In this document: piece after piece, positions 45,026-54,603 of the stretch
Numbering within the stretch: the stretch's first letter is position 1
Layout: each line of letters opens with the position of its first letter
Origin: Catenovulum maritimum
GTDB lineage: Bacteria; Pseudomonadota; Gammaproteobacteria; Enterobacterales; Alteromonadaceae
Direction: 5' to 3'
DNA: 64,000 bases
Assembly: GCF_001050375.1 (NCBI RefSeq)
Contig: NZ_KQ130487.1
Location: forward strand, 1-64,000
The notes under the pieces: generated by a model
Told to the model about the DNA's origin: nothing
The model's database searches: none
The model's input: only the letters and a program-made list of their open reading frames with translations
Translations under genes and position numbers: made by a program

Positions 45026-46186
45026 TTAACTACCCAATTTCACAATTAAATTCAACCCATACACATTTTGTCGATAATCAAACCTATCTAAGCTATCAAT
45101 GTTTTTCTCGTATCCATAGTCCAATTCAATATCTAATAGTCGGTTTACTTGGTAAGACAATGCCATATTCAACTGAGTATTTTTTTCTAATTGGTCATTA
45201 GTTAACTGTTTTAAATTACCTCGACTATATCCCAAGGTTGTTTTCATTTGGTTGGCCCAAGTATGTTGCCAAGAAAATTTTATCTCTCGGTTTAACTGTA
45301 ATGCCAAGTCCAAATACAGACTATTGGACTGCTGACTTGCGCTCGTTAAATAAAATATTGAATAGGTTTTAGGTGCCCAACTTGCAGTTAAGGACCAATA
45401 CTCACTTTCTTTTTCTGCAGAAGTAATCGCTTCTGTTGTTATTTCTTGACCTAACTTAAAGTCAAATCCCGTTATCGCAGTTGCTTGCCAATTAAGGCCC
45501 AAGGCATAAATCTTACTGGTATTATTACGTACCGCCGCATCTATAAATTCGTATTTGTTTTGGGCTAGGTGGAAATAAAAGAAACGCCCGTCTCGCCATT
45601 GGTACCCTAAATCAAGATTAGCAACCTTGATGTCTAAATTATTATCTAAGGCAATTTTTCGACTCGACTCATATTCTTTAGATGTAGCACCGATTGAGCT
45701 TCGGACAATCATGCCTTTTTCAGATGCAGGATTATATCGATAACTTAATGCATGATTAGAAAAGGTGTAATGATCTGGAGTTGATAAAACCTCAGGATCA
45801 TTTTTACTGATCCCCTCACCTCTAAACTCATCAGAATCTGAATATCCCAAATTTGCGCTAAAGCCATGTTGAACATCTGCTTGCCAGTTGAATCCAAGAT
45901 ACACTTGCTTTTCTTCGGTATTATCTTGCTCTGATTCTGAAAATTGGGTTTTGTTAAGGTTTAGGCCTGTTTCAATAGACATAACTCGCCATTGGCCGCG
46001 TAATTGGACATTCGCAGCGAGTTCACTATAGCGAGTTTTAAGTTGCTCTTGGGTCTTTAGTAAATTGTCTGTATGACCTAAATTAAACTTAGCGCTAGCG
46101 ATCGCCCCAGTTGGAGTGTCTGCAAAGCAATAGCACACAACAATATAACTCAAGCTGACCAATATACGGGCAAACTGGTTAAACAT
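45026..46186 (-). CDS. Outer-membrane beta-barrel protein of the export locus
   Basis: A 386-residue protein with a signal peptide (about 1-22, ending CFADT) and repeated amphipathic strands with alternating aromatic and polar residues (FSANLGYSDSDEF, YSLTASWAP-like runs), ending in LNLIVKLGS. The pattern is of the BBP2/PEP-CTERM-associated outer-membrane barrel type found beside Wza/Wzc homologues. First gene of the three-gene unit, with spacings of three bases. Exact family uncertain. Confidence 0.7.
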   Translation of the reverse strand: MFNQFARILVSLSYIVVCYCFADTPTGAIASAKFNLGHTDNLLKTQEQLKTRYSELAANVQLRGQWRVMSIETGLNLNKTQFSESEQDNTEEKQVYLGFNWQADVQHGFSANLGYSDSDEFRGEGISKNDPEVLSTPDHYTFSNHALSYRYNPASEKGMIVRSSIGATSKEYESSRKIALDNNLDIKVANLDLGYQWRDGRFFYFHLAQNKYEFIDAAVRNNTSKIYALGLNWQATAITGFDFKLGQEITTEAITSAEKESEYWSLTASWAPKTYSIFYLTSASQQSNSLYLDLALQLNREIKFSWQHTWANQMKTTLGYSRGNLKQLTNDQLEKNTQLNMALSYQVNRLLDIELDYGYEKNIDSLDRFDYRQNVYGLNLIVKLGS

Positions 46187-46441
46187 TTTTTTACAACCTT
46201 GAATACGCAGCTACACATTCAATATTTATTAAAATAAAACAACTATGTCCCTTATAGATGCCTCATTAGTTATGACTATAATTCAATAACTCCGTTTAAT
46301 ATATCAAATAAATTTAAATTATAAAACAGATAAGTAAATAATTAGCTTAGATTTAACCACCAAAATAAAACAAAACATACAACTCCACCCATTTTTTTTA
46401 ACAAGGCGGTGAATTAAAAGTTAAAACCTTTCTAATTCACA
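46187..46441. other. AT-rich region between DUF481 gene and export locus
   Basis: Should contain the promoter of the beta-barrel/wza/wzc unit on the reverse strand. I see no gene and no firm promoter. Confidence 0.4.
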
Positions 46442-46476
46442 CCTAGAAACCCTAGATAAATACTAGAGTCTCTAGG
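46442..46476 (-). terminator. CTAG-rich hairpin downstream of the DUF481 gene
   Basis: CCTAGA...TCTAGG outer stem with inner CTAG/CTAG pairing, 13 bases after the stop. No T run follows on the reverse strand, so termination is uncertain. Confidence 0.35.
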
Positions 46477-46488
46477 TAAACCACTTAA

Positions 46489-47217
46489 TTAAAATAAGTA
46501 AACTACGGTCAAGCTTGTTGTGCTATCAGTTTTATCTTTATTCGCAGGAACAAGGCTATTATGGATAATGGTATAAGCAGCTTTCATGCTTAAATTACCC
46601 ATCAACTTAGCTGAAATAGCTGTTTCTGATTTCGATCTGGTATTTTTGTCGCTATCAAACGCAGCTTCTGTACTTAAAGTCTGAGTGAACTTGGCTGTAT
46701 CACTCAACTTATATTCATAATCAGCAGCCAATCGTAACACAGCAGCTTCTGTTTTATCTCCATCGTCAGTCTCAGCAAACGTATAACCAGGACCTATGTT
46801 GTAATCAAGGAAAGACGTATCATCGCCAAACATGCGATCAGAATAACCCAAAGCAATCGCACTTTGGTAATCAAAACCACTAAACTTATCTTTTTGGTAA
46901 GAAGCATAAACAAATAAACCTGAGTGTTTCTCATTTAGCTTATAATCACTTTGCATAGACAAAAAGTACTTATTCGCAGTTGTTTGTGAAACACCCGCAA
47001 CTTCGTCCTTTTTATATAAAGCATCAAGTTGATAATTATTTTTCCAATTTTCCAAATTATGCTTAATCGCGATCTTACCTTTTAAAGATTGTGTTTCTGT
47101 GTTACCAGAAGTCGCGACTATACCTAACTCCACTTCGCCCGCTAATTTTTTCGGGGTTTCAGCAGCTACAGAAGAAAATGCAGCCATTGCCATAAATGTT
47201 GAAACTAAAATTCTCAT
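46489..47217 (-). CDS. DUF481 outer-membrane protein (YdiY-like)
   Basis: A 242-residue beta-barrel protein with a signal peptide (ending AAFSSVAAE). The N-terminal GEVELGIVATSGNTETQSLKG is the DUF481 signature, and the protein ends in the aromatic strand TSLTVVYLF. The family includes salt-induced YdiY. It starts nine bases after mscS, so the two may form an osmotic-stress unit, which is inferred. Confidence 0.88.
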   Translation of the reverse strand: MRILVSTFMAMAAFSSVAAETPKKLAGEVELGIVATSGNTETQSLKGKIAIKHNLENWKNNYQLDALYKKDEVAGVSQTTANKYFLSMQSDYKLNEKHSGLFVYASYQKDKFSGFDYQSAIALGYSDRMFGDDTSFLDYNIGPGYTFAETDDGDKTEAAVLRLAADYEYKLSDTAKFTQTLSTEAAFDSDKNTRSKSETAISAKLMGNLSMKAAYTIIHNSLVPANKDKTDSTTSLTVVYLF

Positions 47218-47226
47218 ATAAATCTC

Positions 47227-48051
47227 TTATTTTTTATCTACTGAATGTAAGTGAACGTCCATTTGAGGGTAAGGAATACCTATATTAGCTTTGTCTAACT
47301 CAAGCTTGATTGTTTTAGTTAAATCAAAATGTACAGGCCAATAATCAGATGTCTTAACCCAAGGTCTAACGACAAAGTCGACAGATGAAGAATTCAACGC
47401 ACTAACCCCAACAGTATATCCTGGCTCTTTAAGAACTAATTCATGCTTCTCAAGAATATCTTTAAGTAATGCTTCTGCTTTTTGTAGATCGGCAGTGTAA
47501 GAAACACCAATAACCATATCTATGCGGCGTGTATCATTTTTTGAAAAGTTAGTGATTGGGCTACCAGTCACCTGAGCATTAGGCACAACAACAAATTTGT
47601 TATCTGGTGTGGTTAAAATTGTAGAAAAAATTTGAATTTCCTTAACAACACCTGAAACACCACCAGCTTGGACAAAATCGCCCGCTTTAAAAGGTCTAAA
47701 TACGCTAATTAGAATACCAGAAGCAAAGTTAGATAAAGAACCCTGTAAAGACAAACCAATAGCTAAACCCGCTGCACCTAGAATTGCAACAAAAGTAGCT
47801 GTTTGCACACCAACATGACTCAATGCTGCAATAATAACTGCTGCAACTAAAATCGCATTTAATAAGCTTGCGATAAAAGCACTGACTGCTTTATCGACAG
47901 ATTTTTTCTCAAGTAATTTCATTACAAGGTTAGAGCAAAACTTAGCCAACTTTAAGCCGAGCCAAACAATAAAAAATGCAACAACTAAGCTAATAATGCC
48001 GTCTATAAATAGAGTTTGATTATCTTCAAACCATTTGGTTAAATATTCCAT
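47227..48051 (-). CDS. mscS: Small-conductance mechanosensitive channel
   Basis: A 274-residue protein with three N-terminal helices. TM3 has the pore-lining pattern AAGLAIGLSLQGSLSNFASG followed by FRPFKAGDFVQAGG, the hallmark of MscS. The C-terminal alpha/beta vestibule follows. It opens under membrane tension in hypo-osmotic shock. Confidence 0.95.
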   Translation of the reverse strand: MEYLTKWFEDNQTLFIDGIISLVVAFFIVWLGLKLAKFCSNLVMKLLEKKSVDKAVSAFIASLLNAILVAAVIIAALSHVGVQTATFVAILGAAGLAIGLSLQGSLSNFASGILISVFRPFKAGDFVQAGGVSGVVKEIQIFSTILTTPDNKFVVVPNAQVTGSPITNFSKNDTRRIDMVIGVSYTADLQKAEALLKDILEKHELVLKEPGYTVGVSALNSSSVDFVVRPWVKTSDYWPVHFDLTKTIKLELDKANIGIPYPQMDVHLHSVDKK

Positions 48052-48285
48052 AAGTTCTCCTGAACTAATAAGTACTCTACGCTAACGCAACAACTTTGAG
48101 TGATAGATTAAAATTCATACCCATTCTAAAGCAGAGACAATAAAATCAAAATATATTTTTGTGACATTTCTCCGCCAATTAGCTGAAAAATAAGTATTTT
48201 GAATCTATTTTATTTGAGTTGATGTCTTTAGGTTAAGAAAGCGTTAGAATAATGAACAGATCATAATAATAAAGAGTTGACAAAA

Positions 48286-48921
48286 ATGAGCATCCCATAC
48301 CATGTGGCTAGTGACGAGCAACTACAAGCTTTCTTAAAGCATTGCACTAAACGTCATTACCCAGCCAAAAGCACTATTATCAAAGCTGGTGACAAACCCA
48401 ATTCTTTATTTGTTTTATTAGAAGGTTCCGTTTCTGTTAGCATAATAAATGAAGAAGACAGAGAATTCGTTTTAGCCTACCTAAACCCTGGTGAGTTTTA
48501 TGGTGAAATGGGTTTGTTTGATGGGCAAGAGTCCAGAAGCGCGAATATCAAAGCAAGAACAGCGTGTGAAGTAGCAGAAATAGACTACGAAAAATTCAAA
48601 GAGCTATGTAAGCAAGATTCAGATATTCTGTTTCGGGTAGCAGGACAATTAGCACTTAGATTAAGAGATACATCACGAAAAGTAGTAGACCTAGCTTTTC
48701 TTGACGTAACAGGTCGGGTAGCGGCTGCCTTATTAGATTTATCAAAACAACCTGATGCTATGACGCATCCTGATGGTATGCAAATTAAAATTACCCGTCA
48801 AGAATTAGGCAGAATAGTCGGTTGCTCGCGTGAAATGGTCGGTAGAGTGCTGAAAAACTTAGAAGAACAAGGTTTAATCGAGGCGCATGGAAAAACCATG
48901 GTGATATACGGAACAAGGTAA
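48286..48921 (+). CDS. crp: cAMP receptor protein
   Basis: A 211-residue global regulator. The cAMP-binding domain has [18 protein letters not shown] and [16 protein letters not shown]; the helix-turn-helix is [20 protein letters not shown]. Start chosen at ATG 48286 ([10 protein letters not shown]) in place of the in-frame TTG three codons earlier. Length fits Crp. It is divergent from mscS. Confidence 0.96.
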   Translation: MSIPYHVASDEQLQAFLKHCTKRHYPAKSTIIKAGDKPNSLFVLLEGSVSVSIINEEDREFVLAYLNPGEFYGEMGLFDGQESRSANIKARTACEVAEIDYEKFKELCKQDSDILFRVAGQLALRLRDTSRKVVDLAFLDVTGRVAAALLDLSKQPDAMTHPDGMQIKITRQELGRIVGCSREMVGRVLKNLEEQGLIEAHGKTMVIYGTR

Positions 48922-48925
48922 TCAG

Positions 48926-48966
48926 CTTTAGGCTTACTAGCTTGTGATGAGTTAATAAGCCTAAAG
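48926..48966 (+). terminator. Hairpin after crp
   Basis: CTTTAGGCTTA pairs with TAAGCCTAAAG across a 19-base loop right after the crp stop. No T run follows, so it may be a weak terminator or stabilising hairpin. Confidence 0.4.
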
Positions 48967-49108
48967 TGTGAAGGAACTCAAAAAACGCAACATACTTCCA
49001 CCTCAAGATGCTAGAAATATCAGATAAACCTCCTCTCACTATTATTTATAGTTTAAACTTAGAGCATATTGTTACCACTGTAGCAGCAAATTATCAAAAG
49101 GATGTCAG

Positions 49109-49915
49109 ATGAAAACTATCTACCAAACAATACTAGTAGCTTTGCTTAGCATTACATTTTCTGCCAACGCAGATAACCAAGCATTTCAAACAGGTATAAT
49201 GCAAGCCACAGGTTTTGGCACGGTTGACATGAGTCGAGTAGCAAATAAAGTACAAGCCCGTTTTATGGCTAAAAGAGCAGCCCAAGTCGATGCTCAAAGA
49301 AACTTAGCCGAAAAAATTAGAGGTATAAGGTTAACCGCAGGCACGACTGTCGAAGATTATGAAGTGACTTCAGATATTATTGCAACTCGTGTAAAAGGCA
49401 CATTAGAAGGTACTTTTATAATTGATAGCCAACTTACCCAAGAAGATGGTACTTATGTTGCGACTGTTGTCGTGGGTCTATGTGTAAATGCTCGTGCTGA
49501 TCAGTGTAAAGGCAAACAAAATTTACAACAGACTTTATTGGAAGTTTTACCCGAACCAAAAGAAAAAATAGAGCAAAAAGAAGTTTATAAAGCACAAACC
49601 AGCCTAGAAGTACCAGCAACGGCTTTCGTACTAGATGCTCGCAACCAAGCGTATAACGCGTCATTAGTTACTCAAGTTTATACTAATACAGGCAAGCTTG
49701 TTTTTTCATCGGAGCAATTTGAGCAGCATCCAAGTAAATCATTAATTTGGAGCAAAGATCCAAACGAATTTAACGATTTTTCACCTCGACGCATTGCCGT
49801 AAGTAAAATAGCAGACCAAAGTAATTTAATTATCTCGGAACAAGATGCTGACGCGTTATTACAAAACATCAATAACTCGTCTTTAGATGGTATTCTCGTC
49901 GTTTTATCTGATTAA
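49109..49915 (+). CDS. LPP20-like periplasmic protein A
   Basis: A 268-residue protein with signal peptide (MKTIYQTILVALLSITFSANA) but no lipobox Cys. The LPP20-like domain covers about residues 30-125: GFGTVDMSRVANKVQARF, MAKRAAQVDAQRNLAEKIRG, a strand/helix pattern ending DGTYVATVVV. The C-terminal domain (170-268) is shared with the paralogue at 51333 (AFVLDARNQ, VSKIADQSNLIISEQDAD, GILVVLSD). First gene of an eleven-gene run to 62181. Function unknown; related LPP20/FlgP proteins build envelope ring or lattice structures. Confidence 0.78.
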   Translation: MKTIYQTILVALLSITFSANADNQAFQTGIMQATGFGTVDMSRVANKVQARFMAKRAAQVDAQRNLAEKIRGIRLTAGTTVEDYEVTSDIIATRVKGTLEGTFIIDSQLTQEDGTYVATVVVGLCVNARADQCKGKQNLQQTLLEVLPEPKEKIEQKEVYKAQTSLEVPATAFVLDARNQAYNASLVTQVYTNTGKLVFSSEQFEQHPSKSLIWSKDPNEFNDFSPRRIAVSKIADQSNLIISEQDADALLQNINNSSLDGILVVLSD

Positions 49916-49926
49916 GGAAGAATCTT

Positions 49927-51336
49927 ATGCAAATTAAGCACATTATCGTCGCTTTATTAGCAATAGGGATAACTAGCCAACCACTTAGAGCAGTTGATGA
50001 TTTTGATTCTATTGATGCACTTCTAGATAAGCAGTTTGCTGGCACAGATGCTATTTTAGAGCGCCGATTTAACGCGGTTGAGAAAGCAATAGACAAGGCA
50101 TTCAAAGGGCTATCAAATAAAATCGAAGTTGATTGGGGAGCTGACGATCTAGTCATGCCATCAGCTCATCAATGGGTTGATTATTCCCCAGATATGCAAA
50201 CTAGAAGAATAATGGACTTTGAAGCTGGCGTGCTCAGAATTGAGACCATAATTAAACCGAATGCATCGCTCTCAGATGGTTATCAAAGATTAACGCAAGC
50301 GGCAACTGAATCAACAACAGATACGCTTACAGATATCAATAATAAAGACCAACTGCTTGCGTTAACTCAAAAAGAGTTATCTAAAGCTGGCATTAAAACC
50401 GAAAAAACATCCAAACAAACTAAAACTGAACATGCACTTTTAGAAGGCATTGTCTCTGAACAAAACGTGATTGCTTTAATCAACGAGATAAAACAGATAA
50501 ACAATGAAAAAGGCCCTACTGTTACTAGTCCTTCAGTAGCGAATGGTGCCACTGTAGAGCAAAAACCTAAAAGTGAATCCTCAACTGCAACTATAGCTGC
50601 GATGGAAAAAACGCCTCAAAGCGAACCCTCAACTGCAGTCACAACGACCTTGGAAAAAACACCCAACGCAGAACCGGTATCCAAATTAAAACCAAAAGTC
50701 TCCACTCAGCCTCTAAAGGGGAAAGCAAGTACAAGCGGACAGAAGCTAGTCCTAGAGATACCTTTTTTATCTGGATATCAGAAAAATTTAATTGCTAAAT
50801 ATTCAGAAGATATTAAAACTTATGCAGCCAAATTCGATATCCCAGTATCATTGGTTTTGGCCATAATGCAAACCGAATCCAGTTTTAATCCGAAGGCAAC
50901 ATCGAGCGTACCTGCATATGGTTTGATGCAACTCGTACCGAGGACAGCAGGAATTGACGCATACAATCATGTTTATGGGAAAAAGAAAATTGTTGCTCCG
51001 GATTATTTATATGATCCGGTTAAAAATATTGAGCTAGGCGTGGCTTACTTTAATTTGCTTACCAATAGATATTTAAGAAAAGTAAAAGACCCTCTATCAC
51101 GTTTCTATTGTGCTGTGGCATCATATAATACAGGGGTGGGCAATGTTGCTAAAACTTTTACAGGTAAAAGTAAAAGCTTTTCCAAAGCAGCAACTATAAT
51201 TAACAAAAAGACGCCTGAGCAAGTTTATCAGTTCCTTTTAAAAAACTTACCAGCGGATGAAACAAGACGCTATCTAGTTAAAGTAACAAAAGCTCAAGCA
51301 AGCTATAAAAAATGGGATGAGGCAACACAGATATGA
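49927..51336 (+). CDS. MltC-like lytic transglycosylase
   Basis: A 469-residue periplasmic enzyme that would cut peptidoglycan. Signal peptide (1-22) without lipobox, unlike lipoprotein MltC. The N-terminal domain (about 24-110) matches the MltC N-domain (VDWGADDL, YSPDMQTRRIMDFEAGVLRIETI). A Ser/Thr/Pro-rich linker (195-270) contains near-repeats KTPQSEPSTA and KTPNAEPVSK. The SLT domain (295-465) has catalytic Glu317 in MQTESSFNP and AYGLMQLVP. It overlaps the next gene by four bases. Placed inside this locus, it could open the cell wall for an envelope-spanning assembly. Confidence 0.85.
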   Translation: MQIKHIIVALLAIGITSQPLRAVDDFDSIDALLDKQFAGTDAILERRFNAVEKAIDKAFKGLSNKIEVDWGADDLVMPSAHQWVDYSPDMQTRRIMDFEAGVLRIETIIKPNASLSDGYQRLTQAATESTTDTLTDINNKDQLLALTQKELSKAGIKTEKTSKQTKTEHALLEGIVSEQNVIALINEIKQINNEKGPTVTSPSVANGATVEQKPKSESSTATIAAMEKTPQSEPSTAVTTTLEKTPNAEPVSKLKPKVSTQPLKGKASTSGQKLVLEIPFLSGYQKNLIAKYSEDIKTYAAKFDIPVSLVLAIMQTESSFNPKATSSVPAYGLMQLVPRTAGIDAYNHVYGKKKIVAPDYLYDPVKNIELGVAYFNLLTNRYLRKVKDPLSRFYCAVASYNTGVGNVAKTFTGKSKSFSKAATIINKKTPEQVYQFLLKNLPADETRRYLVKVTKAQASYKKWDEATQI

Positions 51337-52370
51337 AATCTTTAAATAAATTATTTGCAATATTTATATTATTGTCTTCGTCATATTCGCTAGCTGATGA
51401 CGTGATTAAAGAAACCGCCACTGGTGGGATTAACTGGTCGCAAGGCACAATATACGCCCATGGTTACGGTGTCGCGCCTGCAGATAAAATTGGGACAAGT
51501 AAAGCAAGGTTGTTAGCTCGTAGAGCTGCACAGCTTGATGCTTATCGAAACCTCGCTGAAATGGTTCAAGGTGTTAGAGTCAATTCACAAACGATAGTAC
51601 AAGAAATGATGGTCGCAAGTGATACAGTTAAGACCCAAGTTGAAGCTGTTATCAAGGGTGCGCAAATGATTAAAGATCATTATCAAAATGATGTTGCTAC
51701 TGTCACAATGGAAATACCTATGAGCGGTAATCTAATGTCGACTATCATTCCAAATAAAAAAAGTTTGAATACTGTCGGCTTAGGCTTAAGTCAAAGCGAA
51801 ATAATTTTCACAAAAGTAAAATCAACTTGGGGTAGCCTAATTGAAAAATCTAGCCTGTTATCCCCAATCAGCCAAGCTCACGCAAAAGCCCTACCTAGCT
51901 TTGTCATTACAACAACAGACGAAGCTGAGTTTAGTAAAAAGATTTTACTTTGGTTAGAACAGCAAGATTCACTGGCGAGCGCAAAACTACTTAGGGAGTC
52001 TATCGAGAGTTTTGAAAGTCACTCCAACTTTACTGGCTTATTAATTGATGCATCTAATGTAGCTGATTTCGAAATCGCAGCAGTGCCTACAATTAGAAAC
52101 GAATCTGGCGAAATCATTTACCCGACGTCAGCAACTAAATATGATGATTTAGTTAAAAAACGTCCAGTTTCTTATGATTTTGATGTTAACGATGCAATCC
52201 GTAATGTTCGAGTTGCAATAAAACCACTTGTTGTAAAAGCAAACAAAACCTACAAAGCTAGAAAGTCTGATTTAGTAATTTCAGATTCAGATGCGATCAT
52301 TCTGAGTACCAATAAAGGCATACACCAAGTAATGCACACTGCTGGTGTCATGGTGGTAGTAGCTGAATAA
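51333..52370 (+). CDS. LPP20-like periplasmic protein B
   Basis: A 345-residue protein with signal peptide (ending SYSLA) and an LPP20-like domain (about 30-130: GTIYAHGYGVAP, LLARRAAQLDAYRNLAEMVQG). A middle segment (150-235) is unique. The C-terminal domain (235-345) is paralogous to that of the protein at 49109: GLLIDASNVADF, LVISDSDAI, AGVMVVVAE. The two genes flank the transglycosylase, suggesting duplication. It shares TAATG with the next gene. Function unknown. Confidence 0.75.
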   Translation: MKSLNKLFAIFILLSSSYSLADDVIKETATGGINWSQGTIYAHGYGVAPADKIGTSKARLLARRAAQLDAYRNLAEMVQGVRVNSQTIVQEMMVASDTVKTQVEAVIKGAQMIKDHYQNDVATVTMEIPMSGNLMSTIIPNKKSLNTVGLGLSQSEIIFTKVKSTWGSLIEKSSLLSPISQAHAKALPSFVITTTDEAEFSKKILLWLEQQDSLASAKLLRESIESFESHSNFTGLLIDASNVADFEIAAVPTIRNESGEIIYPTSATKYDDLVKKRPVSYDFDVNDAIRNVRVAIKPLVVKANKTYKARKSDLVISDSDAIILSTNKGIHQVMHTAGVMVVVAE

Positions 52371-53077
52371 TGAAGTACTTAGTTTTAACTCTCTGCTTTC
52401 TTTCGAGCTTGGTTTTTGCGGACGAGTTTAGCAAATATTTAAAATCGCAGAAAAGAGTAGTCATACAAGCTCAAAAGTTTATTGAAGCTGGTGAATTTGA
52501 TCAAGCCGAACAACTGACCTCTAAAGCCATAACATTATATCCAAAAGACGATATGATTTATGCACTTAGAGGTGAGGCTCTTTATCAAGCAAAAAATTTC
52601 GAACCTGCCGAAGCTATGTTCATGCAAGCCTTGAATTTAAACCCACTCAATGCGGTGGCAAAAGGATACATAGAAGAGATTCGCAGTACTTCCGAGCTAT
52701 CTGAAAGCGTACTTTCTCAAGAATGGAAATCTGTCGCAAGAGATAAAGTGGGTGACTTTATTGTATTAGTAATAGGCATTTGGTTAGGAACAACGCTCAA
52801 TACCATAGGTGCGCGTGTTGCTAGATGGCGTTTTAGAATGCATAGTAAAAAACTGTTTTTAGCTAATGATTTTGATGACTTCGCTGATTTACTTGAAATT
52901 CAGCTAGCGTCAAATGAATTAAAACCGCTCAGAGAAAGTATGGCGTTTATGCTAACCCACAAAACGCTATCTGAATCCATTGAGATTTTAGAAGAATACG
53001 TCAATAGCCCAGATCACCTTGCCACATTTAAGAGGATGCTAGAAAGTGATGCCAAAAGAATGGGTGTTAAGGCTTAG
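52370..53077 (+). CDS. TPR protein with a membrane helix
   Basis: A 235-residue protein. Signal peptide or first helix (1-18, LSSLVFA), TPR helices (about 25-100: QAEQLTSKAITLYPKDD, YALRGEALYQAKNFEPAEA), a transmembrane helix (about 128-146, VLVIGIWLGTTL), and a basic helical tail (RVARWRFRMHSKK). The TPR part probably faces the periplasm and the tail the cytoplasm. It overlaps genes on both sides. Not recognised as a named family; likely an assembly or scaffold part of the locus. Confidence 0.7.
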   Translation: MKYLVLTLCFLSSLVFADEFSKYLKSQKRVVIQAQKFIEAGEFDQAEQLTSKAITLYPKDDMIYALRGEALYQAKNFEPAEAMFMQALNLNPLNAVAKGYIEEIRSTSELSESVLSQEWKSVARDKVGDFIVLVIGIWLGTTLNTIGARVARWRFRMHSKKLFLANDFDDFADLLEIQLASNELKPLRESMAFMLTHKTLSESIEILEEYVNSPDHLATFKRMLESDAKRMGVKA

Positions 53078-53822
53078 TTGCCTTTTGCTATTTTGTACCA
53101 GTACTGGATGTGCAAGTAACAAAGAAACTATTAAAAATACTCAATTAGAAGCAAGCCGAGCTCAATTCCTACTATTGAAGCAATCTGACTCGGCTAGCTT
53201 AAATTTAAAAAAATTAGCGAAATTAGAGCAAAGCTTTGCCAAGCATGACGATTTAGATAATTTATGGCAGGTATATTATCTGACGGCTAAGTTACATTAT
53301 CAGAATAAAAATACAGGACAGGCTTCAAATTCGATTCAACAGTGTATTAATCTAACTCAATTTTTTACCAACAAAGAAGCGTTGCAGACTTGCCAAATAT
53401 TCAACGTATTTATTAAGCCAAGTCAAACTCAAATATATTCAGAAATCTTAGTCAAACCAGCTAGCAACCACATAGAAACACTGGTTCTTGCCTATTCAGG
53501 TGAGATAGATTTAGCTTTTGAAAAAAAAGAGGCTATCCCAAAAGAAAATCTAAGTGAACGTGCCTACCTGTATTATATGTATGGAAAAAAACATGCAGAT
53601 AAAGATAACATCAAACTCGCTTTAAACCTGTTTAAGCAAACCAACCAGAGCCTATATGTTACTGACTGCCTATACTTACTGTCTAAACTATACCAAACAG
53701 AAAGCAACTATGCTCAAGCCGAATTTTACGCAACCAGAGCTTTGGCGTCAGCATCCGCTAACAATCACAAGCATTTAGCTAGTATCGAAAGCTTACTAAA
53801 CGAGTTAAAAAATGTTAGGTAA
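53049..53822 (+). CDS. TPR-like lipoprotein
   Basis: A 257-residue predicted lipoprotein (lipobox STGC at about residue 21). The mature part is all-helical with TPR-like pairs, the clearest near the end: ALNLFKQTNQSLYVTDCLY and SNYAQAEFYATRALA. A GTG codon one position upstream of the ATG is an alternative start. It overlaps the preceding gene by 29 bases and the permease gene by 11, pointing to coupled translation. No named family recognised. Confidence 0.7.
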   Translation: MPKEWVLRLSCLLLFCTSTGCASNKETIKNTQLEASRAQFLLLKQSDSASLNLKKLAKLEQSFAKHDDLDNLWQVYYLTAKLHYQNKNTGQASNSIQQCINLTQFFTNKEALQTCQIFNVFIKPSQTQIYSEILVKPASNHIETLVLAYSGEIDLAFEKKEAIPKENLSERAYLYYMYGKKHADKDNIKLALNLFKQTNQSLYVTDCLYLLSKLYQTESNYAQAEFYATRALASASANNHKHLASIESLLNELKNVR

Positions 53823-54603
53823 GCTAGGCATTAATACCAAACGCTTTTTTTTCTCTTTTAGCGATATGCTTGGTTTGCTTAGTCTGTCGCTTAAACAAAC
53901 ATTGCATATTACTGATCCCGCCAGAAGAAGCATTTTTTTTATGATGTTCAAAAGGCAACTATTTAATACTGGGGTCAGAGCGATTGGCATTAACACTTTA
54001 ATTGCGCTCATTATTGGTTCTTTAGTGATGGCTAGACTGTATGCGTACCTTCCCCCAGGCAAAAGCCTTGCTGAATTTTATGCTAATTTTTTTGTTGTTG
54101 TCATAATAAGAGAATTAGGGCCGTTAATCTCTGGTATTATACTAATTGCGCGTTCAGCAACAGCAATAACAGCAGAAATTGGACACTTAAAACTTTACAA
54201 TGAATTTGAAGTGCTTGAAGCACAAAAAATGAATCCCATCTTCATTTTTCTACTCCCTGTATTTTTTGCATTTCCCATTTCTCTGTTGTTAATGTTTATC
54301 TTCTTCAATGCGGTTAGCATATTGTCTGCTTACTTAGCGATTGTGATCAACGAGCCAAATCTTGAATTTAGTCTATTTTTAAGCTCCATTTTAGCTAAAG
54401 TAAGCTTGTTAGAAGTCATTATCACTCTAGCCAAAGCTATAATGGGCGGCACTTTAATTGGGCTGCTATCAATTTATTATGGTGCGACTGTAGGTAACCG
54501 ATTCACAGATATTAGCCGAGCTATATCGAGTTCTACCACAGTTCAAATTGTTTCATTCTTTTTACTAAATGTTATTTTAAGCTTACTGGCCTACCAAATA
54601 TGA
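53812..54603 (+). CDS. MlaE-type ABC permease
   Basis: A 263-residue inner-membrane protein with about five or six helices. The MlaE core is visible: FFVVVIIRELGPLISGIILIARSATAITAEIG and EFEVLEAQKMNPIFIFLLP, which align with the GRVGSAIAAELG / IDALEAMGVDP region of MlaE. In known systems it exchanges phospholipids with the MCE protein. The partner ATPase gene overlaps by four bases. This is a divergent homologue and not the standard mla operon, since mlaB and mlaC are missing. Confidence 0.87.
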   Translation: MLGKLGINTKRFFFSFSDMLGLLSLSLKQTLHITDPARRSIFFMMFKRQLFNTGVRAIGINTLIALIIGSLVMARLYAYLPPGKSLAEFYANFFVVVIIRELGPLISGIILIARSATAITAEIGHLKLYNEFEVLEAQKMNPIFIFLLPVFFAFPISLLLMFIFFNAVSILSAYLAIVINEPNLEFSLFLSSILAKVSLLEVIITLAKAIMGGTLIGLLSIYYGATVGNRFTDISRAISSSTTVQIVSFFLLNVILSLLAYQI

